From the NCBI RefSeq assembly GCF_963576615.1, contig NW_027045310.1:327001-391000 (forward strand): a stretch of 64,000 nt of DNA, in the 5' to 3' direction. The position numbers and the translations under genes are program-made. Under the pieces are notes generated by a model that had not been told where the DNA came from, did no database searches, and saw only the letters and a list, made by a program, of their open reading frames with translations. The stretch is from Watersipora subatra. Its lineage: Eukaryota; Bryozoa; Gymnolaemata; Cheilostomatida; Watersiporidae. Positions 1 to 10,462 of this stretch are shown here, in pieces (position 1 is the stretch's first letter; the number at the start of each line of letters is the position of its first letter).

Positions 1-372
1 AACTTACTCTGTATGACAGCCCTTAACTTACTCCGTATGGCAGGCCTTAACTTACTCCGTATGACAGGCTTTAACTTACTCTGTATGACAGGCCTTAACT
101 TACTCCGTATGAAAGGCCTTAACTTGCTCCGTATGACAAGCTTTAACTTACTCTGTATGACAGCCCTTAACTTACTCTGTATGACAGGCCTTAACTTACT
201 CTGTATGACAGGCCTTAACTCACTCTGTATGACAGCCCTTAACTTGCTCCGTATGACAGGCTTTAACTTACTCTGTATGACAGCCCTTAACTTACCCTGT
301 ATGACAGGCCTTAACTTACTCTGTATGACAGGCCTTAACTTGCTCCGTATGACCGGCCTTGACCTACTTTTT
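1..372. repeat. 24-bp minisatellite, cassette 0 (intron x-h)
   Basis: About 15 tandem 24-base units with core CTTAACTTACTCTGTATGAC, variants having CTCCG for CTCTG and GGC, GCC or GCT before the core. The array runs off the left edge of the window. The same array precedes exon h in every cassette: 12054-12694, 23339-23645 and, inverted, 48660-49216. Because the period is divisible by three it produces long meaningless open frames. Confidence 0.95.
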
Positions 373-382
373 CTGCCTGCAG

Positions 383-479
383 AGATCTAGAACGGTATAG
401 CTGTGGCACTAGTGGTGATAGTTCTGTGCAAACATTTCCTACTGAAATGGATAACAATTCCGTTTCTTCAATACCTCAG
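383..479 (+). CDS. KIF21: KIF21 cassette 0, putative exon h
   Basis: A 97-base putative exon with acceptor CTGCCTGCAG and donor CAG/GTAATA. Only one frame is open; it needs one base from the previous exon and gives 32 codons starting DLERYSCGTSGDSS and ending SSIPQ in phase 0. It is Ser/Thr-rich, as expected for the KIF21 linker between coiled coil and WD40 domain, but I see no alignable motif. It belongs to a cassette whose exons a to g lie left of the window. This copy reads QTFPT where the other copies read QTLPT. The exon call rests on splice sites and an open frame only. Confidence 0.5.
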
Positions 480-712
480 GTAATACTGACCTTTATTGAT
501 TTATTGAACAGGCATTTATTATTAATTTCAATAACTCTGCACGCATTGTTCAATCATTGTTAAGTGTCAGTAAGATGCGAATGGATATTTGAATAAATTA
601 CAAAGACAATTTGAATCAATGTCGTTGTTTATTTGGCAAAACACAGTTTTGTTAACCTAATAATTATATTACATGTTTTATATAGAATGCTTTTAAGTTG
701 TTGTTTTGTTAA

Positions 713-2082
713 AGAATAGAGAAAGCATAATATTATTATGCTTTGTTATTCATCTTGAGGTGTTGTGATGTTCTAAAAAAAGAATCAAGAAGATTGACCA
801 ACCAGAAGCTGAGATATAGCCAGCCAAACACAGGTCTACCAAAAAAACAAAAGTGTTTTGGTAATCATCAATATATGACGTATGAAATCGACTTGTGTGC
901 CATTGGTCAATTAAGCCAACTAATGCGCTCTCCTATAACAATCACGGCGTTTTAATTGGTTTAATCCCTGGAAGTATAGAACAATCAAATTGAGCCTAAC
1001 AATCATCGCTCCTAGAATTCCGAACCAGTCCCTCTGACGTGTAGATTAGTTTTAGCATAAAATAACTACACGCATCTATTATTTCGCAACATTTCGCTAT
1101 CTTGCTAGTTCAGCTCAGTTTTGTTGTTCTCCTACTTAGCTTCCCTATTCAGACTCATCTTTAGCGTTGTTCAGATTTTTTAACTATAGCTAATAAATAG
1201 AATCAATTAAATCAATCATCAATCTCGGTTATCATTTGGAATTTTCTACAAATTATATTAGTTACATCATTTATTCTATACGCAGTTATATTATTATTTT
1301 GTATAATATGCATTATGAATATTATATAAATCATAAAAAATAATCATAGATAAGATAATAGATCAATAGAAAAATCAAAGCAAAAGTTATCGTTTTCTTT
1401 TCTTATAGCAAGAGCAGCACGGTCAAGTTAGTCTTTTTAAGATTATGGCTGTAGTGAACTTCCAGTCTGTTAATAGTGACGATAATCATGAAAATAAACT
1501 GAATGCTGCAGTAGATACACAGTAGAAAAATGATGAAGGGAACAAAAAGTCCCATTCCTATTTCTTATTCTAAACAAACTGCAATCGCGGATATCGCATA
1601 TAGACTATACACGCGCCGTTCGTTGAACAGATGATCTTCGGAGCATATCCGTGGAGATCGAGTTAAAATTTGAAGCACAATAGTCAAAATCTGCTCTTCT
1701 GCTTTAAAAAATCATGGCGAGGGGTTGTAGGCAAATGCCTTTACCATACAATGTTTGGATGATTTTCCTGAGAAACCAGAGCTAGTATGTAAATTATTTA
1801 CTATCGCGACAAGCGTTTCACATCTCGTAGCCAAAACAATCATTATAAGTAACGGCGGTAAGGGTGCGCAACTCCGGCACATGACCATTAAGTCGATTTT
1901 AAACGTCACAGTTTTCGGGATTTTCGAAGGGTTTTCCTCTGATTCTTTATTAGGTAGACCTGTGTTTGGCTGTCTATATCTCAGCTTCAAGGAGGTCAAT
2001 CTCCTTGATTCTTTTTTTAGAACATCAGTCAACACCTCAAGATAACTAATAAAGCATAATAATATTATGCTTTCTCTATTCT
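713..2082. mobile_element. TTAA-flanked non-autonomous DNA transposon, copy 1 (site A)
   Basis: A 1,370-base element between two TTAA tetranucleotides (709-712 and 2083-2086). Both ends start AGAATAGAGAAAGCATAATA when read inward, and the inverted repeats match for about 130 bases with scattered differences. The empty site is seen at 23990-23993, where a single TTAA joins the same flanks. TTAA duplication is the signature of piggyBac-type insertion, but the ends lack the usual CCY/RGG termini, so the family is uncertain. It codes no recognisable transposase. Each end also contains a small AT-rich hairpin (GCATAATATTATTATGC). Confidence 0.9.
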
Positions 2083-2086
2083 TTAA

Positions 2087-2488
2087 GGCAGAAAAAAACT
2101 AGCTGGATTCTGTAAAGTCTGACCTTTTTTAACCAATCAATTTATTCTCTCTCAAAACCAACAGTAAAATTTACACAACAAAATTTCCTTAAAAACGCTA
2201 ATAATAACAACTAATGATAATAAAAAATCTAACAAGAAAGTCATGGCTTTCGCCTGGTAAAGGCTAATTCGCACTCGTCCATTTATTTGTCAATGTGACG
2301 TGTTATTTTGTGTGTCTAGCCACAACAGCCTCAACTCTTACACATTTTGACACATTTTTTAAATGTAAGTCAGTGGCTGTCATTTGTTGCTTTTCTTCTT
2401 AACGCCGCAAAAAACGTAGCGTTCATGTATCTTTTGTAATTAACTTGAAACTTTCAGAGCTACAAACTATTTGATACATTTTACATGA
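2087..2488. other. Intronic sequence between insertion sites A and B
   Basis: About 400 bases of AT-rich intron between exon h and the next exon a, present once per cassette (also 14417-14818, 23994-24395 and inverted around 47920-48318). I see no coding signal in it. Confidence 0.6.
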
Positions 2489-2492
2489 TTAA

Positions 2493-3855
2493 AGAATAGA
2501 GAAAGCATAATATTATTATGCTTTATTATTCATCTTGAGGTGTTGACTGATGTTCTAAAAAAAGAATCAAGGAGATTGACCAACCAGAAGCTGAGATATA
2601 GCCAGCCAAACACAGGTCTACCAAAAAACAAAAGTGTTTTGGTAATCATCAATATATGACGTATGAAATCGACTTGTGTGTCATTGGTCAATTAAGCCAA
2701 CTAATGCGCTCTCCTATAACAATCACGGCGTTTTAATTGGTTTAATCCCTGGAAGTATAGAACAATCAAATTGGGCCTAACAATCATCGCTCCTAGAATT
2801 CCGAACCAGTCCCTCTGACGTGTAGATTAGTTTTAGCATAAAATAATTACACGCATCTATTATTTCGCAACATTTCGCTATCTTGCTAGTTCAGCTCAGT
2901 TTTGTTGTTTTCCTACTTAGCTTCCCTATTCAGACTCATCTTTAGCGTTGTTCAGATTTTTTAACTATAGCTAATAAATAGAATCAATTAAATCAATCTC
3001 GGCTATCATTTGGAATTTTCTACAAATTATATTAGTTACATCATTTATTCTATACGCAGTTATATTATTATTTTGTATAATATGCATTATGAATATTATA
3101 TAAATCATAAAAAATAATCATAGATAAGATAATAGATCAATAGAAAAATCAAAGCAAAAGTTATCGTTTTCTTTTCTTATAGCAAGAGCAGCACGGTCAA
3201 GTTAGTCTTTTTAAGATTATGGCTGTAGTGAACTTCCAGTCTGTTAATAGTGACGATAATCACGAAAATCAACTGAATGCTGCAGTAGATACACAGTAGA
3301 AAAATGATGAAGGAACAAAAAGTCCCATTCCTATTTCGTATTCTAAAAAAACTGCAATCGCGGATATCGCATATAGACTATACACGCGCCGTTCGTTGAA
3401 CAGATGATCTTCGGAGCATATCCGTGGAGATCGAGTTAAAATTTGAAGCACAATAGTCAAAATCTGCTCTTCTGCTTTAAAAAATCATGACGAGCGGTTG
3501 TGGGCAAATGCCTTTACCACACAATGTTTGGATGATTTTCCTGAGAAACCAGAGCTAGTATGTAAATTATTTACTATCGCGAGAAGCGTTTCACATCTCG
3601 TAGCCAAAACAATCATTATAAGTAACGGCGGTAAGGGTGCGCAACTCCGGCACATGACCATTAAGTCGATTTTATACGTCATAGTTTTCGGGATTTTCGA
3701 AAGGTTTTCCTCTGATTCTTTATTAGGTAGACCTGTGTTTGGTTGTCTATATCTCAGCTTCTAGGGGGTCAATCTCCTTGATTCTTTTTTCAGAACATCA
3801 GTCAACACCTCAAGATAACTAATAAATCATAATAATATTATGCTTTCTCTATTCT
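2493..3855. mobile_element. TTAA-flanked non-autonomous DNA transposon, copy 2 (site B)
   Basis: A second member of the family at 713-2082, 1,363 bases, in the same orientation and flanked by TTAA at 2489-2492 and 3856-3859. It differs from copy 1 by scattered substitutions and small indels, for example a short deletion near 2990. The orthologous site is empty in the other cassettes: one TTAA at 14819-14822 and at 24396-24399. In the inverted cassette the site (around 47914-47920) reads with one substitution that destroys TTAA. No transposase reading frame is recognisable. Confidence 0.9.
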
Positions 3856-3859
3856 TTAA

Positions 3860-4345
3860 CTTATGTTTTAGCTCTGTCACAACTGCTAGTTACATTTTTC
3901 TTCGTCAAATAGTATTTGAACATTGTGCTTTACCAACTTATGTAAACTTTGTTGAACGCAAATAATATTGAAAGTTAGCCTATCTATAAATTATTTATCT
4001 GTAATTTTTAAAAAAGAATTGAATTCTATGTTAGAGTATTAAATGAGGTGTCTCTAGACTATTGTTCACTTGGGGGCAATATCTGAGTTTTTCAGAAGTA
4101 TTAAAGACCACCAACTAAGGTGAAATCTACAGTTTGTTAACAGTAATGGTATACAACTTGTTAAGTGAGTTATTGCCATAATAAGTCTATGCCATAATAA
4201 GCTAAGGCGGGTAAGGTATATCATGTAACAATTAATTCGATAATGTTTTGCTAGACTAACACAAGGAAGAGCAGCTCGCTAGAAGCAGTAAGCGTAGTGT
4301 GCAAGTCTAGATTACTTTCATTGATCGCTTACTAGCATCATATTT
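3860..4345. other. Intron sequence upstream of exon a
   Basis: AT-rich intron without recognised features, repeated in each cassette (14823-15310, 24400-24888 and inverted near 47430-47913). No coding signal seen. Confidence 0.55.
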
Positions 4346-4492
4346 TGACATATATAACAGCTGCTATATCATATATAACAGCTACTATAACATATATAAC
4401 AGCTGCTATAACATATATAACAACTGCTATAACATATATAACAACTGCTATAACATATATAACAACTGCTATAACATATATGACAGCTGCTT
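4346..4492. repeat. 21-bp minisatellite (CAACTGCTATAACATATATA type)
   Basis: About seven tandem units of ACATATATAACAGCTGCTAT with AACTGC/AGCTGC variants, upstream of exon a. Copies at 15311-15456, 24889-25060 and inverted 47285-47425. Confidence 0.85.
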
Positions 4493-4565
4493 TCAGTTAA
4501 TTTCTTTTGCCGCCTTGATCAGTTGATCACCCTTGGTTGATGCAACCGTTTAAAGGTCAAGGCCA

Positions 4566-4752
4566 AGATTACCCATATAGATACTATTCTACCCAGTATC
4601 TATACTAGGTAGAATAGCACCCATATAGATACCGGTACAATTCTACCCATATACGTATAGATACCGGTACTATTCTACCCATATACGTATCTACACTGGT
4701 AACTATTCTACCCATATACGTATATACACTGGTGCTATTCTACCCATATGAA
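4566..4752. repeat. About 30-bp minisatellite (TACCCATATACGTATA type)
   Basis: Roughly six imperfect units built from CCCATATACGTATA and a GGTACTATTCTA block, about 90 bases before exon a. The first units contain a small palindrome around TACCCAGTATCTATACTAGG. Copies at 15533-15722, 25138-25322 and inverted 47024-47200. Confidence 0.8.
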
Positions 4753-4839
4753 TACTGGTCGAAAGCATTGCTAAAACCTTCATATGCTCATCAGGACTTG
4801 ATATAATCAGCTGGTTTTTATCATTTCTAATTCTTGTAG

Positions 4840-5034
4840 AGTCTGACCATCTTCAAGAAGACCTGGCAGAGCTGTCAGGAGAGATTTCACTTAAACAAAG
4901 AATGATTGAAGAACTCGAAAGGAGCCAGCGACAACTGCAAACAATTCGTCAGCATTACGAGGATAAAATGCGCAACTTGCAGGACCAAATAATGGCTGTT
5001 GAACGAGAACGAAACCAGGTCCTAAGCAGCTTAG
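4840..5034 (+). CDS. KIF21: KIF21 cassette U1, exon a (coiled coil)
   Basis: This exon codes SDHLQEDLAELSGEISLKQR and continues with MIEELERSQRQLQTIRQHYE to NQVLSSLG. It matches the KIF21 coiled coil that follows the acidic region (human pattern [20 protein letters not shown]). Acceptor TTCTTGTAG; donor TTAG/GTAACC. It requires one base from the preceding exon (phase 1) and leaves one base (G), which exon b completes. None of exons g, x or h of the preceding cassette can be joined to it in frame: each gives an immediate or early stop. Heptad-like spacing of Leu/Ile fits a dimerising stalk. Confidence 0.85.
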
Positions 5035-5318
5035 GTAACCTCCTGTTATAGCTAGTATATGTTAGATCAGCTGTTATAGCTAGTATATGTTAGATCAGCT
5101 GTTAACAGTTAATCAGCTAGCTCTTAACAAGTTATAAAGTTCAGTCCATACAGTGCTATGGCTTCGGTGTAATAATCTGTCATTTAGATAGTAATTGGTA
5201 TGAGTTTGATAATCTTAACGTGTAGCTAGCTTTGCAACCAGCTAATTCGTAACCGGACAGCAGTTACCAGGATAGCAAATACAAATGAAATAAACTGTTA
5301 TGTGAGTTCTGTTTTCAG

Positions 5319-5518
5319 GCAGCAAGAAGCAGCAGTCGGAGGAGCAGGTGCGCAAAGTTAAAATGGAGTTTGAGAAACGGCTGGATACCATGCAACAGGA
5401 GCTCAATAAGGCAAATACTGCCAAAAAGGAGCACGCCAAAATGATGAAGAACCAAGTTGTCTACGACCGGCGCATCAGGGACCTTAGTACTGAACTGAAT
5501 GAGATGAAGAAGATAAAG
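5319..5518 (+). CDS. KIF21: KIF21 cassette U1, exon b (coiled coil)
   Basis: Acceptor TGTTTTCAG, donor AAG/GTAGGC. Translation begins GSKKQQSEEQVRKVKMEFEK and continues with LDTMQQELNKANTAKKEHAK, ending ELNEMKKIK in phase 0. It aligns with the KIF21 stalk (human [20 protein letters not shown] and AAQKEHARLLKNQ). Phase matches exon a upstream and exon c downstream. Highly charged, without prolines, so a continuous coiled coil is expected. Confidence 0.88.
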
Positions 5519-5544
5519 GTAGGCTTGCTGACCGATACAAAAGC

Positions 5545-6876
5545 TGTGTTAGTTAATCCTACAAAGAGAGAAATCACCGCTATATTTATACCTGTGTTAG
5601 TTAATCCTACACAGAGAGATATCACCACGATATTTATATGTGTTAGTTAATCCTACACACAGAGATATCACCACTATATTTATATCTGTGTTAGTTAATC
5701 CTACACACAGATATCACCACTATATTTATATGTGTTAGTTAATCCTACACAGAGAGATATCACCACTATATTTATATGTGCTAGTTAATCCTACACAGAG
5801 ATATCACCACTATATTTATATGTGTTAGTTAATCCTACACAGAGATATCACCACTATATTTATATGTGTTAGTTAATCCTACACAGAGAGATATCACCAC
5901 TATATTTATATGTGCTAGTTAATCCTACACAGAGATATCACCACTATATTTATATGTGTTAGTTAATCCTACACAGAGAGATATCACCACTATATTTTTA
6001 TGTGCTAGTTAATCCTACACAGAGATATCACCACTATATTTATATGTGTTAGTTAATCCTACACAGAGAGACATCACCACTATATTTATATATGTGCTAG
6101 TAAATCCTACACACAGAGATATCACCACTATATTTATATCTGTGTTAGTTAATCCTACACACAGATATCACTACTATATTTATATGTGTTAGTTAATCCT
6201 ACACAGAGATATCACCACTATATTTATATGTGCTAGTTAATCCTACACAGAGAGATATCACCACTATATTTATATGTGTTAGTTAATCCTACACAGAGAT
6301 ATCACCACTATATTTATATGTGTTAGTTAATCCTACAAAGAGAGAAATCACCGCTATATTTATACCTGTGTTAGTTAATCCTACACAGAGATATCACCAC
6401 TATATTTATATGTGTTAGTTAATCCTACACAGAGAGATATCACCACTATATTTATATGTGCTAGTTAATCCTACACAGAGAGACATCACCACTATATTTA
6501 TATGTGCTAGTTAATCCTACACAGAGATATCACCACTATATTTATATGTGTTAGTTAATCCTACACAGAGAGATATCACCACTATATTTATATGTGCTAG
6601 TTAATCCTACACAGAGATATCACCACTATATTTATATGTATTAGTTAATCCTACACAGAGAGATATCACCACTATATTTATATGTGTTAGTCAATCCTAC
6701 ACAGAGATATCACCACTATATTTATATGTGCTAGTTAATCCTACACAGAGATATCACCACTATATTTATATGTGCTAGTTAATCCTACACAAAGAGATAT
6801 CACCACTATATTTTTTTATGTCTTACTTAATCCTACACAGAGAGACATCACTACTATATTTATATCTGTGTTAGTC
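5545..6876. repeat. 37-41-bp minisatellite in intron b-c, U1
   Basis: About 34 units with core TGTTAGTTAATCCTACACAG and the conserved tail GATATCACCACTATATTTAT. Variation is mainly one or two extra AG or AC dinucleotides. It starts immediately after the exon b donor. The corresponding arrays are 2.3 kb in U2 (16010-18293) and about 1.5 kb in both inverted copies, so this intron length varies strongly between copies. Confidence 0.95.
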
Positions 6877-7012
6877 AGGGAAAAGTTTGAATGGGAAATC
6901 ATTGTTTGGCGTATGAGTTTTTTGGGATCTTCGTAATGTGTTGTGTTGACTATTGCACCACCACATGATCTTGGTTTTGGAGATCTCGACAACTATGGTG
7001 ATGCTATTGCAG

Positions 7013-7174
7013 GTGCGACTGATGGCACAAATGAAGACGGAATCAGAGAAGAATAAGATTAGTGACCAACGAAAGAATAAGGAGCTGCTACAGCTGAAAA
7101 AAGAGAAGCGGCGACGAGACAATCAGGTGCGCATGTTGGAGTTGCAAAACAGACAGAAAGATGCCATACTCAAG
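7013..7174 (+). CDS. KIF21: KIF21 cassette U1, exon c (coiled coil)
   Basis: A 162-base symmetric exon, phase 0 at both ends, with acceptor CTATTGCAG and donor AAG/GTTGGT. It codes VRLMAQMKTESEKNKISDQR followed by KNKELLQLKKEKRRRDNQVR and MLELQNRQKDAILK. This is one of the strongest family matches: human KIF21A has [20 protein letters not shown] and [20 protein letters not shown] in the same order. U1 has RRRDNQ where the other three copies have RQRDNQ. Confidence 0.92.
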
Positions 7175-7391
7175 GTTGGTCTTTAACAACACTCAAATTT
7201 TGGTCTCTAAGTTTTCAAAGAGTGCCTTCATTAATTACAGGACGAATATAACAGTCTACTGATGTTTTAATTAATTCTGTCGTAAAAAGTAGGTGGCTTG
7301 GGATAGCCATCGACATTTCATGTATCCTTGACATATAAATCATTTTTATTTTATCCTAGCGTTTGCATAAGTCAGCGTATTGTGTTGCCAG

Positions 7392-7562
7392 CGCAAGCAC
7401 GAAGAGGTCAGTCAGTTGAGGAAAAGACAAAGAGACTCGTCCGCCTCTTCCAGGGTGATGGCCAAAAATAGGGCAAACCTCTCCCATGAAAATTCATCTG
7501 GCAAGACTTCATCATCTTCTGCTTCTAGGCACAAGTCAGCAGCTCTTCTCTTCTCTCCCAAG
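7392..7562 (+). CDS. KIF21: KIF21 cassette U1, exon d (coiled coil to Ser-rich linker)
   Basis: A 171-base phase 0-0 exon with acceptor TGTTGCCAG and donor AAG/GTAACT. It codes RKHEEVSQLRKRQRDSSASS, then a Ser/Ala-rich tract ending RHKSAALLFSPK. The start matches the KIF21 pattern RRKTEEVTALRRQVRP; the serine-rich part corresponds to the variable segment after it. The intron on either side is short (about 220 and 600 bases). Confidence 0.87.
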
Positions 7563-7826
7563 GTAACTGTTTGCATCGTCTTTTTTAACCTCTTTGTCCC
7601 AATCAATCTGCCAAATTTGCTTCAGAATGATTTTCATTTCTGGACAGTATTCTGGTAGCGAATGTTAGTTACTGAAGAACAACTTATAGCTGGGCCATAG
7701 CACTAACTGGGTCGTAACTTATAGCTGAGATAAAACTAGACAATGTTAAATGAGCAATTGCAGAGTAGATAACTGCTTGTTGCTCAGACGGCGATTTACT
7801 ATTTGCCTTTTGTTGATACGTCTAGC

Positions 7827-7950
7827 ACATGTTATCTCATGTTATCTCATGTTATCTCATGTCACCTCATGTTATCTCACGGCACCTCATGTTATCTCAT
7901 GTCACCTCATGTTATCTCATGGCACCTCATGTTATCTCATGTCACCTCTT
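7827..7950. repeat. 10-bp minisatellite (ATGTTATCTC / ATGTCACCTC)
   Basis: About 12 decamer units alternating ATGTTATCTC, ATGTCACCTC and GGCACCTC variants in intron d-e. Orthologous arrays: 19243-19367, 43687-43806 and 53307-53426 (inverted copies). Confidence 0.85.
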
Positions 7951-8167
7951 ATATCAAAGTTTCTCACAGCCTGTTGTTATAATCTCAACTTACTAGTGAC
8001 TTTTTCTACTGATTACAGCTAAACCTAAAGTAATATAAAATAATCTGCCACTTAAATTGGAAGAGTATTTTTTTTGTGTATGGCATGTTTCTTATATATA
8101 CACATATTATGTTGTCTTGTCCTCTGTGCTAATGGACACTACGTTTTACTCGATTACTCTAACTCAG

Positions 8168-8344
8168 GTGGCGAAAAGCAAGTGGGACAAGCTTGAGCGA
8201 TACATTAAATCCGTTGTTGTGCGGAAACAGACAATTGCCAACATGGAAGCTGAGATGGATCTTCACATTAACAAGCGAGAACAGCTCAGCAAGAAGATAG
8301 ATGCGTACAGTAAAAGGCTGGACACTGCCATTAGGAGAAATGAG
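8168..8344 (+). CDS. KIF21: KIF21 cassette U1, exon e (regulatory coiled coil)
   Basis: A 177-base phase 0-0 exon with acceptor CTAACTCAG and donor GAG/GTCGGA. It codes VAKSKWDKLERYIKSVVVRK, QTIANMEAEMDLHINKREQL and SKKIDAYSKRLDTAIRRNE. It aligns with the KIF21A regulatory coiled coil (human [20 protein letters not shown] and TISNMEADMNRLLKQREEL), the segment in which eye-movement disorder (CFEOM1) mutations of human KIF21A cluster and which is involved in autoinhibition. The Trp codon that is TGG here is TAG in the U2 copy and in the inverted copy at 43290. U1 alone has YIKS; the other copies have YITS. Confidence 0.9.
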
Positions 8345-9258
8345 GTCGGACACATGTATAGTCATTACTCTTAGGCTCTTAAAATGGGCAAATTTCTTAG
8401 CTGACATATGGCATAAACATCTGCTGCGACTACACAGATCGAGACTACTGAATAACTAGTTATGTTTTACAAGTATCAACCTAGGTCAAGTAAAGATCAA
8501 AACATCTATTGGATGTTGTCATTACCCTTATTGGAACATGATTGTATTAACACTATATATATATATATATATATATGTAGTAGATATGGGTAAACCATAG
8601 TTTATCATTGCACTAATGTTTGTACAGCTATTTACACTTGTGTTTTCTTAAAAAAAAGATCCATCAACTTATAATCTAAAATCGTCCAACTACAACTTGA
8701 ACTCAGGCTGATGAATTGTATCAAACTGCAAGTAAAACTTAGGTCTTTAAAATATTTAATCTAACATATCCTGAAATTTTATGCAAGCAGTTCCAATTTA
8801 CACCAGTGTTCATCACATATCTTTTACAGCAAGTAACAGCCTTTTTCATATATAAATACTTGTTGGTCATCGTTGTCACTAGTTCAAAGCAACTTTAAAA
8901 AAAAATCGGTTTACTGTGAAAATGAACAAATTGGTGTCATGATTATGTTAATCAGGGATCAACACTTTTAACCAATCACAAATACATCAGTTTCTTCTAT
9001 TACTACACAGCCATCAGGGGTGTGTGGTGTCTTTGCAAATAATAATTTTGCCAGCGTAAATAGCCAATGCCTTATTCCTTGTGTTTCTCTAATGTTTTCT
9101 GTTCTGTTGAACAGAAAACTCTGTACAGACTCTTATTTGATAATTGCTGGCATAATCATTACATTGCATAGAGTAATCAGTAATGTCACGGTTACACTAT
9201 ATTGCGCTGAAATTTTGTTGATGATATGTTCAACTCATCTTCATAGCTGCTAAAGTCT
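8345..9258. other. Intron e-f with (TA)n microsatellite, U1
   Basis: AT-rich intron sequence. It contains a (TA)n tract at about 8551-8576 whose length differs greatly between copies (about 26 bases here, 85 in U2, 32 in the first inverted copy, and two tracts of about 48 and 74 in the second). No other feature is seen before the inverted-repeat element at 9259. Confidence 0.7.
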
Positions 9259-9608
9259 GGTTTCCATATCGATTGCGAGACTCCGGCGGTAACTTGCGCA
9301 GCAAAACGCTTGCTACGTTAGGATCGGCAGCTTCTGTTCACATCTAAAGCTGCATTGCTAAACATAATCGCAGCTTCACATAAAATGTTCGCTCGCCACG
9401 CCATTTTGATAATGGTGACCTTTACCTGTACAGTGCATTTCAGGAAGGTTTTGCTTGCGGCTATTTGCGAAATTTGAACAGCGCTAAACTCTTGTGTTAA
9501 CTGCCGGCAACTACCGGTGGTACTCGGCGGTACCCGGCGTGTAGGCTCACATTTCACCGCCATAGCCTGCGGTGCTGTTGCCGGTGCTTTGCGGCATATA
9601 TGAGAACC
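9259..9608. mobile_element. 350-bp GC-richer MITE-like element, U1
   Basis: The ends are imperfect inverted repeats of about 30 bases: GGTTTCCATATCGATTGCGA on the left and, read inward from the right, GGTTCTCATATATGCCGCAA. Both are followed by CCGGCRR-type sequence. The interior is clearly richer in G+C than its surroundings and includes CGGCGGTACCCGGCG. It lies 41 bases before exon f. Copies of exactly 350 bases occur at 20731-21080, 42026-42375 and 51426-51775. No obvious target duplication is visible and no empty site exists in the window, so mobility is inferred from structure only. Confidence 0.6.
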
Positions 9609-9649
9609 ACGCTCAAGGTAGTCGTTGTGTAACTCCTATTCATTTGCAG

Positions 9650-9769
9650 ACGACTGTCGCCATGAACCTAGAAGATCAGCTGGAGACGATGAGCACCAAT
9701 ATGACATACATTCAGAGTAACGTGTCTGAGTGCCAAAACAATATCATGCAGATGGAAGAGGAGGCGAAG
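9650..9769 (+). CDS. KIF21: KIF21 cassette U1, exon f (coiled coil)
   Basis: A 120-base phase 0-0 exon with acceptor CATTTGCAG and donor AAG/GTTTGT. It codes TTVAMNLEDQLETMSTNMTY and IQSNVSECQNNIMQMEEEAK. It aligns well with KIF21A (human [20 protein letters not shown] followed by NIMQMEEAK). U2 has MDLEDQ instead of MNLEDQ; the inverted copy at 51265 agrees with U1. Confidence 0.92.
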
Positions 9770-9829
9770 GTTTGTTCATTTGCTTTTGCTATGCGTCTGC
9801 TTAGGCTTGTAGTGGCTACTGCTAGCATT

Positions 9830-10462
9830 TACTAACTTTGCATTGCTTCCTGTCTAAGCATTTACTAACCTCGCATTACTTCTTGTCTAAGCATTTACTA
9901 ACCTCGCATTGCTTCCTGTCTAAGCATTTACTAACCTCGCATTACTTCTTGTCTAAGCATTTACTAACCTCGCATTGCTTCCTGTCTAAGCATTTACTAA
10001 CCTCGCATTGCTTCCTGTCTAAGCATTTACTAACTTCGCATTGCTTCCTGTCTAAGCATTTACTAACCTTGCATTGCTTCCTGTCTAAGCATTTACTAAT
10101 CTCGCATTGCTTTCTGTCTAAGCATTTACTAACCTCGCATTGCTTCCTGTCTAAGCATTTACTAACCTTGCATTGCTTCCTGTCTAAGCATTTACTAATC
10201 TCGCATTGCTTTCTGTCTAAGCATTTACTAACCTCGCATTGCTTCCTGTCTAAGCATTTACTAATCTCACATTGCTTCCTGTCTAAGCATTTACTAACCT
10301 TGCATTGCTTCCTGTCTAAGCATTTACTAATCTCGCATTGCTTTCTGTCTAAGCATTTATTAACCTCGCATTGCTTCCTGTCTAAGCATTTACTAATCTC
10401 ACTTTGCTTCCTGTCTAAGCATTTAGTAATCTCGCATTGCTTCCTGTCTAAGCATTTACCTA
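9830..10462. repeat. 33-bp minisatellite in intron f-g, U1
   Basis: About 19 tandem 33-base units containing GCATTGCTTCCTGTCTAAGC and ATTTACTAACCTC. The period is a multiple of three, giving a 228-codon artefactual frame (repeating HCFLSKHLLTS). Copies: 12 units at 21300-21702 and about 12 inverted at 50808-51208. Confidence 0.95.

Noticed and set aside
1712..2045. About 100-codon frames on both strands in the TTAA elements
   Set aside because: Overlapping frames in the inverted-repeat end; no transposase motif, and the frames differ between copies.
713..2082. Calling the TTAA element a piggyBac derivative
   Set aside because: The TTAA duplication fits, but the ends lack the typical CCY/RGG termini and there is no transposase; left unclassified.
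5545..6876. CRISPR-like regular repeats
   Set aside because: Units are contiguous without unique spacers, and the genome is eukaryotic.
9318..9563. 81-codon frame conserved in all four cassettes
   Set aside because: It lies within the MITE-like element and is conserved only because the copies are recent duplicates; no domain similarity.
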